Part shown: one piece after another, positions 48,733 through 60,102 of the stretch
Numbering within the stretch: the stretch's first letter is position 1
How the letters are laid out: each line of letters begins with the position of its first letter
Assembly: GCF_016714285.1 (NCBI RefSeq)
Contig: NZ_JADJNN010000016.1
Span: forward strand, 1-64,000
DNA length: 64,000 nt
From: Nannocystis sp.
GTDB lineage: Bacteria; Myxococcota_A; Polyangia; Nannocystales; Nannocystaceae
Reading direction: 5' to 3'
Made by a program: the position numbers and the translations under genes
The notes under the pieces: generated by a model
The model's input: the letters and a program-made list of their open reading frames with translations, nothing else
The model's database searches: none
What the model was told of the DNA's origin: nothing

Positions 48733-50822
48733 GTGGGAGTCCCTGGAGAACTCGAGATCAGGCTGCGTCACGTGAAAGACGGGACATATGAGGAGGAGCT
48801 ACGGCTGGTCGATCCGGAGGCGGCCACAATGAGCGCGCCGGTCCGCGGACTCGTAAAGATCGATTTTCCAAAGATGAGGTCCTTGGAGCTCAAGCCTGAT
48901 GTCTACGGCGATGAACTCACACAGTGCGTCTTCGCGGACAAGGATGTCCTCGGGCTGTACATCAGGGCACGAACAGTCATGTCGAAACACAAGCTGCGTC
49001 TGTCCATCGCCATCGAGCCGTCGGAACACGAATTGAACGACCTGCGCTGGGAGCTTCTGCGTGACCCGGTAGACAAGAAATTGCTGGCGACCTCGGATGA
49101 CGTGTGGCTATCGCGTTTCATGTTCAGCAAGGATTGGCGGAGTGTGCCGCGGCACTCCCGAACCCAGCTGCGGGCGGTGATCGCGGTGGCGGCACCCACG
49201 GATTACGCGGAGTGGCAGCTGGCCGAGATTAAGCTCGACGATGAGATCGCGCGCGGGCGAAACGCCCTCTCCGGTATCCCTGTGGAGGTGCTCGGCGACA
49301 CGGAACCGTGCACGCTCGATCGATTGATCAAGGCGCTGCGCGGGGGCGCCGACATCGTGTACCTCGTATGTCATGGGATTCATCGGTCCCCATCAGCGCC
49401 GTCCGTCTATCTCCAGAACGAGAGCGGCCAGACAGAGGTCGTTCATGGGAAGGTGTTGGCCGACCGCATCGGCGACATGGCCGAGGCACCGCGGATGATG
49501 GTATTGGCCTCGTGCGAAAGCGCTACGCGGCTAGAATACTCGCTTGCGACGATGCTGGCTGACGCGGGGGTCTCGGCGGTGTTGGCTATGCAGGGGAAGA
49601 TCAGCATGGCAACCGTGAAGGGGGTAATGCCGCCCTTCTTCCACCAACTATTCATCGATGGCCAGATCGACCGGGCGCTGGCTATTGCGCGCGGGGGCGT
49701 ACGAGCGCATTCCGACGCGTGGATGCCGGCGCTATTTCTGCGGCTCAAGAACGGTCAGCTGTGGTACGAGCCGCGTTTGACCGGGAGCAACAACGCGCCG
49801 CCGCAGTGGAAGGCGCTGTGTCAGTGCGTTCGCAATGGCGCTCGTGCCGATCATCGGGCCGGACCTAGACGAGGGCATGTTCGGCGGAATGCATGCGCTG
49901 GCAAATAGGCTAGCGGAGAGAAAAAATTATCCCAACGCCGACCACGAACGAGCCGATATTGCAAAAGTTGCTCAGTACATCAACATCCAGGAGGGTCGGA
50001 AGGCTGCGCGTGACGCGGTACAGGCCGAGTTCGAGCGGGAGATCGCTAGGCGCCAAGGCGTGACGGGGACCGACTTGCCTGCACTGTTGGACGCGGTCGC
50101 GGACCAACGAGTGACCCGGGACGGGGACCCCTACAGGACCCTCGCAGAGTTGTCGGTGCCGATCTACCTGACGGCCAGCCCCGAGACGCTGCTTTCGAAG
50201 ATGTTAAAAAGGCTGGCAAGAAGCCCGAGACGATGTGGTGCAGCTGGCGAGCGACGGAGTCCGAGGAGCCGCAGAAGCCGCAGAAGCTGAAGCCTGCGAA
50301 GGTGAAACCGAAGAATCGAAGGCGAGCCCGCGTCCGGAGGCGAATGCGCCGCTCGTGTATCATGTATTCGGAATATTCAGCACACCGGAGTCGCTGGTCC
50401 TGACCGAGGACGATTTCTTCGACTATCTGATCGCCACCTCGACGCTGGGGCTGCCCGACATCATCGGCAAGACGCTGGTGGAGGGTGCGTTGATCTTCCT
50501 CGGATTTCGCCTCGACGACTGGACGTTTCGCGTGCTGTTCCGGTTCATTATGAACCTCGGCGGTGCTTCCAAGCTGCGTGGGCGCCCGCACGTCGGTGTG
50601 CAGATCAACCCCGAAGAACATAGCCTCGCCGACGTGGAGCGGGCCCGCGAATACCTCGAGCGCTATTTCGGCAGCGACCGCGGCGTGGGGCTCGGAGAAC
50701 CGCCCATCATGTTGTTTTGGGGCAGCCCGGCCGACTTCCTCCGAGAGCTGACCCGGCAGTTGGAAGCGACAAAGGACGACCATGTGACCACGCCGGTGGC
50801 AAGACTGAAGGGGTGGTTCTGA
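48733..50822 (+). CDS. CHAT protease-SIR2 fusion (about 696 aa), three frameshifts
   Basis: The GTG at 48733 is chosen because GGAGG lies five bases upstream and VGVPGELEIRLRHVKDGTYE fits the usual start of this family. The CHAT domain (caspase-HetF fold) has His in VYLVCHGIH near 213 and Cys in MVLASCESATR near 260. After RLKNGQLWYEP the chain continues, with one base corrected near 49839, into a SIR2-type domain beginning LVPIIGPDLDEGMFGG. It later contains VYHVFGIFSTPESLVLTEDD and ALIFLGFRLDDWTF. Further frame changes are in the A run at 50206 and near 50315. SIR2 domains in defence proteins often degrade NAD+, so a protease-linked NADase is suggested. Confidence 0.75.
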
Positions 50823-53800
50823 GTGATGAAAAATCCCTATGTAGGCCCGCAACCGATCGGGTTGAACGAGAAGCTGTTCGGGCGGGCCGCTGAGGAGGAC
50901 GAGCTTATCAATCGCCTGAGCGCGACGCGGATCGTGTTGCTGTACTCACCGTCGGGCGCGGGGAAGAGCTCCCTGATCTTAGCTGGAGTCATCCCGCAGG
51001 TACGTGACCAGTACGACGTGTGGTGTCCAACGCGGGTCGGACACCCGCTACCGGAGGGTGTGACGGGCAATCGCTACGCTGTCAGCATGATACTTGGGAT
51101 CGAGCAGGATCCCCGAGGAACTTCGGAGGGACGCTGTCGACCTGGCGAAGCTCAGCTTGGCCGACTATAAGCAGACACTAGCGCGCCCTCCGAACGTCCC
51201 CAGGAGCGTCCTGATCGTCATCGATCAGTTCGAGGAGATCCTGACGGTCGATCCGCTGGCCCGGGAGGCCAAGGAGGAGTTCTTCACGCAACTGGGCGAG
51301 CTCTTGGCAGATACCTCTGTGTGGGCGCTGTTCGCTTTGCGCGAGGATTACCTCGCACAGCTGGACCCGTACGCGCGGCTCATCCCGACGCACCTGCGCA
51401 GCCGGTATCGTCTTGATCTGTTACGGCGAGACATGGCGGAGCAGGCGATCACGGGGCCGGCCGCGCCGCGGACGTGGTCCGAAACAGCGCTCAAAAAGGT
51501 GCTCGACGACCTAGGTTCGGAGGGACTGTACTACGAACCAATGCAATTGCAGGTGGTCTGTCGCGGACTCTGGGAGCAGATGCCGGACTCCGCAACGTCG
51601 GTGGAGCTGCGCGATGTGACCACGTTCGGCGACGTCACACGGGCGCTGAGTAAATACTACGCTGACACGATGCAACGGATCGCCAGGGGCGATCTGCGAC
51701 GGGAGCGCAAGCTGCGTGGCTGGATCGGCGAGCAATTGATCTCGCCGAACAGAATCCGGACGCAGGTGCTGCGGGGCGCGAAGAAGACGCTGGAACTGGC
51801 GAACGAGCAGATCGAGCAGATCGTCGACGCGCACTTGATCCGTGCTGACCAACGCGGAGACGCAGTATGGTACGAGCTAGCGCACGATCGTCTGATACGC
51901 CCAGTGCGGGCGGATAATGACCGGTGGGCGCAGGAGCATCTTCACCCAGTCCAACTCCAGGCGGAGTTATGGGCGCGACGCGGCAAGCCGTCTGCGCTGT
52001 TGTTGTCCGGGAAGGCGCTGCGAGCGGCGGAAGCGTGGGAGAAGCAACAGGCCAGGACGGTCGATCCCGAGTCGGAGTTCCTGGCCGCTTCGAGGGCCGC
52101 ACGTGTGGCCCGCGGGACAGCGGCGAGGCCTTGGTGGGTGGTCGGTATCCTCGCCGTCCTTGTGCTGGTGGGGGGCGGCTGGTCGTACCGGAAGCAGGTG
52201 AAGGCGGAGGAGAAGCGGCTGCACGACGCGGCGGTGGCAGATGCGGCGACAGTCAAGGCGGGCGAAGAGAAGGCGAGAGCTGAGAAGGAGGCCCTCGCCC
52301 GGCGGGATCAGGAGCGACTGGTAGCAATCCTCGAAGCAACGGATGATCCGACGATACAGGTGGCATTGCTCCGGGAGGTCGAGGATCCGGTAAATCTGCG
52401 TCGTTGGATGCAGCTGGCGACGACGGCCCGTCAGACGCCGATCGCACGGGCCGTCCTGCCTCAGGACAGCGGCGAAGCGGCCAAACCTGGGATCTCACCG
52501 GACGGACGATATCTGCTGGCGGTGGATACTGGCGAGATTCATCTTTGGCTGGCCGAACAGCGTAGACGGGTTCGACTCTCGGAGCCCGCCAATCAAGCGA
52601 CCCATTCTATCTATGCATTCTCTCCAGATAGCAGTTTGGTCGCGGTCTCACGAAACGTCAGGCTGGACGTCTGGCGTACGGATGGAACCTCAAGGCCGAT
52701 CTGGACGACCAAGCAAAAGACGACTATATCAACGGTTGCTTTTCCGCTGACAGAGAACGCATCGTACTGAGTGCCGACGGAGCAACGAGTGTCTGGCGGT
52801 TCGCCGATCTCTCTCGGGAGGATATGGAAAGGACGCGATTCACTTGAAACCGCACGACGGCGTCATTCTCGACGCCGTCTTCTCAGATGATGGGACCTAT
52901 GTTGCCACGCTCACTAACCATGATACCGTGATGGTATCGCGGAGCGACGACGGCGTTGAGGTCATGCACCTCGAACCGGCCCTAGAAGGTTCAACGGGCG
53001 TTATCTTCTCCCCGACGGGAGACCACCTGCTCGTCCATGGCGCCGGTGAGATCGGGGTGTGGCGCGTGGCTAGCCCGGATCAACCGATCTTGCGCGGGCC
53101 CGGGAGGATATCCGGACCCCACATCGTACTGCTCGTGGGCTCGCAGGTGCAAATAGGACGACTCGATCACCCCGAACACCTCAAGCCCCTTCCCGGTCGA
53201 ATAGAGCCGCCGAACCTGGGCTTCAAAGCGGACGTCCCGTCCACTGGTAAGCACGTCGTAGTGGTTCATGACAACGGAACAGCGTGGGTCTGGCGGGCCG
53301 ACGGAACGGGCAAACCACGCATGCTGCAGGTTGCCAAACGATTGATACCATCGACGGCACGTGCAGAGGCTTTAAACATCCGCGATGCGTTGTTCTCGCC
53401 CGATGGAAGCCAAGTCCTTCTCGTCCTCGACCCCGGCGCCATCGCCGTGTGGCCGCTCGCGGCCGATCAGCCCACGGTGATGCTCTCGCAAGAGGGCCCT
53501 ATCGATATGGCGTCCTTCTCGCCGGACGGGAGCCATATACTTGCCATCTCGCGCGACGGACGAATTCAAGTGTTCGCCTCTGACGGCAGTTTCAGGGCGC
53601 GGAAACTTCGCCCACCCACAACCATAAGGCAGCAGGCAGGGTTTCTCGTCAACGGTGATGTCGTAACGGACGCCGCGGACAACACGGTGCGGGTGTGGGA
53701 CCTCGACGAGGAGTTCAATACGCTGCGGACTCGAAGGCGAAAGTGACTCATGCGGCTGTTTCTCCGAACGGGCTTCATCTGGCTACTGTGCACGGAAAGC

Positions 53801-54756
53801 GCGTCGAGGTGAGATCATCAGGAGCCGCGGTGTCCACGATGGTGCACAGCGATCCGATCGAGTCGCTGGCGTTCTCGTCAGACGGACGTCGGCTCGTCGT
53901 CGCAGGGGGCAACACGGCACGCTTGCTGTCGGTCGCCGACGGCGTCGAAGGAGTGACGTCTGCTGACGGCGTCGAAGGGGTGACACTCACTGGTCACGAG
54001 AAGCCCGTGCGCTCCGTTGCGTTCTCGGCAGACGGGGCCCGGGTCGTGACGGGCTCCGATGACCAAACCGTGCGAGTATGGCGGACAGCGGACGGGGTCG
54101 CGGAGCGGGTACTTCATGGACCGGACGACAGCGTCATAGCTGTTGAAAGTTCCGGCGACCACCGAGAGGTTGTCGCAACGACGATGAAGAATCTATGGGC
54201 ATGGCAACCCACCGACCTGGAAAATATGCAACTCCTGCCAGGTGATGGTGGGTCGAGCAAGTCTGTTGAGATTTCTCCCGATGGATCCGTCGTACTGACG
54301 GGATCGGGATACGCGAGGACCTGGCCCGTGATTGGTTATGGCGATCAGAAGGGTTGGCCGAGGATGGGGAGATCCGGACACGATGCGCCGATCGATCTAG
54401 CGTCATTCTCGCCCGACGGCGCACAGTTCTTGACGATTGCTAAGGATGACAAACTGCGGATCTGGCGGATGAACGACGGCGATCACCCGCTGGTGCTGGC
54501 GGCGAAGCACCCGCTGTTCGCGTCGTTCAAGGCGGACGGGCAGGCGGTGTTGACGGTTGACAGCGCCGGGGAAGTGCGCGAGTGGCCGCTGTGTACACCT
54601 GACAGTGAGTCGCTTACAGCATGCAAGGATGCACTTTGGCGCGCCACCTCGTTCTGTTTGTCCGTCCAGCAGCGGATCGAACGGCTCGGCTCCGACGAGG
54701 AAGATGCAAAAGAGCGCCAGCGAAAGTGCCGAGAGGATGTAGCGAAGGTCCGATAG
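50823..54756 (+). CDS. STAND NTPase with membrane segment and WD40 repeats (about 1311 aa), several frameshifts
   Basis: It starts at the GTG (50823) or ATG (50826) just after the CHAT-SIR2 stop. NPYVGPQPIGLNEKLFGR is the typical opening of nSTAND1 proteins. Walker A is SPSGAGKSSLI near 45 and Walker B is VLIVIDQFEEI near 128. A membrane helix (WWVVGILAVLVLVGGGW) lies near 440. The second half is a WD40-type propeller (FSADGARVVTGSDDQTVRVW). Frame changes are at the C4 run 51111-51114, near 52743, 52841 and 53710. It probably senses a trigger through the WD40 region and activates the CHAT-SIR2 partner. Confidence 0.8.
53938..53984 (+). repeat. 27-base tandem repeat inside the WD40 region
   Basis: GACGGCGTCGAAGG(A/G)GTGAC occurs at 53938-53957 and 53965-53984. 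It encodes ADGVEGVT twice in a loop between WD40 strands. It is an in-frame duplication (27 bases), so the protein is not disrupted; recent slippage or recombination is likely. Confidence 0.75.
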
Positions 54757-54801
54757 TAGTTCGGCGCCATATATGGGCCAGGGCCCCTCCGATTCGACAC
54801 T

Positions 54802-57800
54802 CAAGCCTCGATTTCTTGCTCCGCTTGCGTCACCGGAGGTTCGTGAATTTGCTCAGACACGACTACGTCCGTGGTCTCACCGGACGGATCGAGCATGATG
54901 GCGTCGATCTCCCTGCGGGTACTTCGGGCCGATTTCGGCCGGATGTCCTGGCAAGGCTCCCGGGAAAGCCGGACGTCCCATCTGAGCCCCTGCGCCCCGC
55001 TGGTCAGGATCCTCCGCGAGGCGGTCGCGTCGCGCCAGCAGGGCGGTGGTGTACGGCTCGCTGAATTCGCCGCTCTCTCCGAATGTGCTCGCGTACACCG
55101 CGACGGTCTGCCCGTCGCGAGCCAGGAACCTCCCGTCGCGGTAGTCGCTTACGTGCAACGCGCGCCGGAGCCACAGCGCTGGCATCCACTGCTCGATATC
55201 CTCCTGTTCCTCGTCCTGCGAGTAGAAGCGGCAACTCGCCGCCAAGAGCGGGATCTCGACGTTCGTGCCCCGGTCGTCGAGGGTCTGCTGGTACATCGTC
55301 CCGTTCTGCTCCTCCACCCGTGGTGACCAGACGACCTCCGAGATGTTCTTGTAAGCCCCGGTACCGCGCAGCTCCGAATGAAATTCATGCATATTCGGTA
55401 AATCGACCGCGGCGTCCTGCTCGATCATCTCGCGGTGAGCAGCGTCGTACACGAATCCCGACAGGGCGATATGCGTGTCGGCTTGGCTGTCCGGGTCGCG
55501 GACCCGGGCCACGGCGCGGAGAACGAGCCATTCGCCGGTGCGGAGCCATGCGGGCGCCTCCGCGTCGAAGCTATGCATGACGCGAGGGTATCGGAGGGGC
55601 GCCTCGCGGATCCACTCGATGGCGCGATCGAACTGCAGGGGCGACGAGAGCTCGACGACGGGCATCACGTCCCGGAAGATCGCCAGCGGTATGGGGTTTT
55701 CGCGGTCGGGCCGGCTCGACGCGGTGCTGTCCCATGACACGAGCGAGAGATCGACGGGCGGCGAGACGGTCTGACCGGAGAGGGAGAGAGGCAGGCGATC
55801 CGACAGATAGCCGAAGAGCCGGTTGCAGGCTGCCCAAACGTACTTCTCCAGGAACGTGGCGACCGTGCTCCGTGCTCCGTGCGCCGCTTGCTCGTACTGG
55901 CGAAGGATAGCGATATCTGGGCCCAGCATCTCGCCCGGCTCACCACCGTTGGGCTCGCCGCAAAACCGGGGATACGTCCATCCCTGGGCGTATAGGTCCG
56001 CGACGACGAAGCCGAACGCGAATTGGTGGGGGCGCAGATCCGGTAGCCCATGGGCGTTCGCGTGGCGATGCAAAAGCTCCGTGGCCTCGGCGGACAGCGC
56101 GGGGGGCCGGCGGGCGGGGAACAGTTGCTCCTCCATGTCGGCCTGGCCGAGCAACTCACCGCCGGTGAGCACGTCGTCCTGTGTAAGCACGATCCACTCG
56201 GGGAGGGACCGGAGCGTGGGGCTGAGCCCCGGTGCGGACTCCGGTGCGGCCCGTCGCATGAGTTCCGCACGGACGGCGTCCCGGACAGCGAGAGCGGCCC
56301 CGGGGCGGATAACGCCGTCTACGAACGCTTTTAGTAGCCCCGGAGAAATACTCGAGCGTGGGTACCGTCCGGTTGGACGTAGTGCGGGGGCGTCTGGAAG
56401 AACTCGAAACGCGCCGGGCACGACGTAGTTCGCCAGGTCGTCGTGAACAGGATTCGCGGGATCCCAGCCAGGTCGTGCGCAGCGATACCGCGGTCCAGCG
56501 GAGGAGTCGGTCGGGGTCGATCGGGCGGTGACGTACGCGTTCGAGCCACTCATCAACCGTGACCCCACATGCGGCCAAGCGCTCGACCAGCCCGCTGATC
56601 GCGCGTCGGACGACCACGTCGTCGGTATACTGCGGCGAGGCGGGTGTCATGAACGTCTCCACCGTCCAGGCGCCGAGCGATCGCCACTCCTCGCCGGTGT
56701 GGACAAGCATCGCCGCATGGAACGCGACCCGCAGGAGTTCGGCGAGCATCTGCGGGTCGTTCGTCGTGACGGTCGCCCGCAATAATTCGAGCAGCTCCCC
56801 GGGGGACCTTGCGCCCCACCGGGCGAGCGCCCCGCGGGTCTCGCCACGGACGCGGCTTTCCACCGAGGTCAACCGCCATGCGAGCAGGAGCGGCGTCATG
56901 TGCCACGATTCCTCGTCCTCGAGCTCGACCGGGGGAACACGGCGTGGCCTGCCCAGATCTCGTCGTTGTCCGAATCGAGGCCGGGAGGTCCGGACCACCG
57001 CAGGTCCCGGTCGGCGACCGACATCCGCGCGAGCACTTCCTGGACGAAGCGAGCGTCGAACGGATGCTCCCGGCGGAGGGTCGGCACGACCAACAGCTCC
57101 ACGACGCGCAGACATCCTGACCTGTCCCGCAGGAAGATATCCCTGACGAACGGTGCGAACGTCCTCGCGTGTTCGGATGACGCGGCGATCAATCCTCTCA
57201 ACTGCAGGTCTTCCCGCTCAACCTCGTCGAGATCCTCCGCCCACAGGTGTTCCTCGAAGATCCTATGGCCGCCAGCGGTGAGCATCTCTGCGACAAGGAT
57301 ATAGATATCGTAGCGATATGCGATGGAAGACGGGATCCGAGGTTGCCCCCCGCTCACCTCGATCTCCCGGACAATCTCGCGTGCGATTAGGAAGTCCGTT
57401 AGCGGTTGATACACCGGCTCCCAGCACTCGATGTCGTCGGCGTACCTGTCCTGTGGGACGACGATGGTCTGGAGCAGCAGTCCCTCATCGCGGCAGTGGG
57501 CGAGGATATGGCCATGTTGCTGGCTGGAGATACGGAGCAGATCGGTGTCGTCCTCGCACGCTTTCGTCACCTCGAGGATCGGGATCGGGTCATCCCGGCC
57601 GAGGCTTAGGCGGGCAAGGATACGGAGCAACGCGCGTACGGGACGCCAGCGTTCATCCCAGCCGTCGGCGTCGGTCACGCGCGCCGTAGCCTCGACCTGT
57701 TCGAGCTTTCTGGCCATCAGCCCCGTCAAGGAAAGATCGAAGGGCGGACGGTCTTTCAGATCCTGGCCACGAAACAGATCCGCGAACAGGCGGATGGACA

Positions 57801-58827
57801 GCGGATCCACTAGGGCCCAGCGCAGCCACGGTGGAGTATGAATGTGGCTCGCCTCACAGTGGGCCCTGAAGACCTCGCGCAGCGGCGCGTTCGATTTGCC
57901 GAGAGGCACGCGAGCGACGGCGCCAATGTCGTCCAGTGTCTCGGCGAGGTGCGTACGGGTGCTGACGGCGAACAGCACTTCGGGCCACCGGGTTGTCAGC
58001 GTAGCGAGCTCGCGCAGCCGCTCGGCCCACTGCGCCCGGTGTCGCGATTCGTCGAGGCCATCGAGCGCGATCAGCAATCGGCGCGGCCTGCCCTGGCGAC
58101 TGGCCGCCGCACGATCCATTGCCGTGAGGAGCGCATGGAGCGGGGCGCCCGGTCGCTCGAGCGCGTCCCCGAGGAGCTTCGACCAATCCTGACGTGGGTC
58201 AAGTTCCCGTGCGCGCAGAAGCAGCGTCGGCACTCCATTCGCAAGGCTCTCCTCGACCGCTCGGGCCAGGGCGTGGGTCTTGCCGGCCCCGGGATCTGCG
58301 TAGTATAGGACCGGCAAGCCATACGCTCGCAGCCGCTCGAACAAGCGGCGTCGATCGATCGGGGTGAGCACCGCGTGGAGCGAGCGCTCTATCTTTTCGG
58401 TCGTACGGTGACCCTTGTTGCTCCCGAGCAGCCGGAGCAGCGAAGTGAGCTCCGGCGCTACCGTGGGTTCGTTGTCGGTCGGGACCACCAACGGGAACGT
58501 GGTTTGGGTGCGGAGCGCATCCAGGACGCGTGCCTGTCGTGCGAGCACGACGTCCAGCCACCCGGCGCCGCTTAGTCGCATGGGCTCGGCGTCGTCCAGC
58601 GCAAGGAAGGCCGGGTGGCGCGTGAGCTGGTCGAGCGCCGCGCGGGCTCGTTCGACGATCTCGACGAGGCGCCTCGCGGTCGCCACGAGCCCGGGATCCT
58701 CCTGCGGGCCGAACAGGCGGACGCGCAGATCAGCCTCGAGCACGCCGGATCGGTGCAGATCCGGCGTGTAGCGAGGTTGCAACCAGCCGCGAAGATCGCG
58801 TGCGAAGCGCTCCTGGAGCGTCATCAT
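54802..58827 (-). CDS. NACHT-like STAND NTPase (about 1341 aa), three frameshifts
   Basis: The start is the ATG at 58827, overlapping the stop of the upstream CHAT gene by one base (TGATG). An N-terminal helical domain is followed by Walker A YYADPGAGKTHAL near 180 and Walker B LLIALDGLDESRH near 250, then a helical NACHT-associated region. Frame changes occur near 56931 (G5 run), about 56460 and about 55025. The corrected tail reads REIDAIMLDPSGETTDVVVS and ends at a TGA at 54804-54802. The C-terminal 500 residues are an unrecognised, probably sensory, domain. It is translationally coupled to the CHAT protease it presumably controls. Confidence 0.75.
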
Positions 58828-59933
58828 CAACGCCGCGTCCTCATGCTCCTCGTTGACGGGGCCGGCGCCCACAATCCGGCGAACTTGTCGCGCATAAACA
58901 GGGTTGGAACCCACCAATCGGGGCGGTGCAACGCCAGGACACCGGCGCGGGCGGCCGCCAGGGCACGGTCAACGCGACCGTGTCGGGTCAACGCCCGGAA
59001 CAGCGGGGGCATTAGCGCGGTCGCAGTGGCCAAGCTAAGTCTAGCCTGCATGGCGATGACGGCCGGAACGCCCGCCCGGGCGAGCGCGGGGCCCACGGCC
59101 GAGGCGAATGTGTCCGGATCGCCGGCGCCAGCGCTATGGCACGAGACAAGGACGACGAGCCTGGGCAGCCGCGATGCCGCCTTAATACGCTCGACGAATC
59201 TCTCGGCCGGGACCGTGTCGCACTGCCCATCTTCCTGCTCCAGCCAGAGGTGGGCGCCCTGGCGGTTGATCGTTCCGTGGCAAACGACGTAGAGAATGTC
59301 GGCATCGGCGAGCCGTTCGCCGATGTTGGCGAGGGTCGCCTGGCCACGTGCGGCCAGGAGCACCGTGGAGATGCTGCCCAACTGCTCGCGGGCCTGGCGA
59401 GCCCACCAGGTGGCGTCGATTTGGGCGAGAGGGTAATCCGCGAGGTCGGTTGGAGCGGCGACGACGACGAGGGCACGCATACCGTTTTTGGGACGAGGGT
59501 CCAGCGGTGAGCCTGACGGGCAGTCGACGCAGCGCGTGAGCAGGACGCGTTCACTCGCTGCGAGGGGCCCTTCGTCATTGGTCCACAGGCGCTCCCATCG
59601 TAGTGCGTGCAACTCGGTCGCGTCGGCTGGGATCTTCAACCGAAGCTCGAGGGGCAGCGAAGCTGCGATCGCCGCCGTCCGCACCTCCGATATGAGCGCG
59701 GCAATCGCTGGAGCCGAGAAGAGCGCGTCCGCGAGCAGTCTCCCGTATCGCTCGGGATTCAGCTCTGCCGCCCTCAGCTCTGCGAGGTCCAAGCGGAGTA
59801 CCTCCGGGCCGGCCTCCCGTGTTCGATCCGGGAACCGTGCGAGCGCGCCGAAACACCAGTCACCGCTCGGGTCTTGAAAAAAATGGACCTCTAGCTCGGT
59901 CGATGCCGGCATTCTTCCGCGAAGTATGGACAT
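58827..59933 (-). CDS. CHAT-domain cysteine protease (368 aa)
   Basis: The start is the ATG at 59933 or the in-frame ATG at 59912; neither has a strong ribosome site. Like the plus-strand CHAT gene, it has a beta-rich N-terminal domain ending in ELHALRWERLW. The CHAT domain follows, with His in ILYVVCHGTI and Cys in VVLVSCHSAG, then the characteristic VPAVIAMQARLSLATATALM and VDRALAAARAGVLAL helices. It ends FMRDKFAGLW. Unlike its counterpart it has no SIR2 domain. The 169 bases upstream of it hold only a short possible coding tail (RLAALDPASAVDIEPVPY), unassigned. Confidence 0.85.
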   Translation of the reverse strand: MSILRGRMPASTELEVHFFQDPSGDWCFGALARFPDRTREAGPEVLRLDLAELRAAELNPERYGRLLADALFSAPAIAALISEVRTAAIAASLPLELRLKIPADATELHALRWERLWTNDEGPLAASERVLLTRCVDCPSGSPLDPRPKNGMRALVVVAAPTDLADYPLAQIDATWWARQAREQLGSISTVLLAARGQATLANIGERLADADILYVVCHGTINRQGAHLWLEQEDGQCDTVPAERFVERIKAASRLPRLVVLVSCHSAGAGDPDTFASAVGPALARAGVPAVIAMQARLSLATATALMPPLFRALTRHGRVDRALAAARAGVLALHRPDWWVPTLFMRDKFAGLWAPAPSTRSMRTRR

Positions 59934-60102
59934 TTTCGGCGTGCGGTGTCTAGTACGGGACCGGCTCTATATCCACGGCACTCGCCGGGTCCAGCGCGGC
60001 CAGACGCACACCCGCGCGGGCGCCTGGCTGCTGAGCTCGGCGTGGGGTTGCCGGACGCCCACGCGTTCGTGGCCATCGCCCAGTCCAGCGCGGGGCGGTG
60101 GC

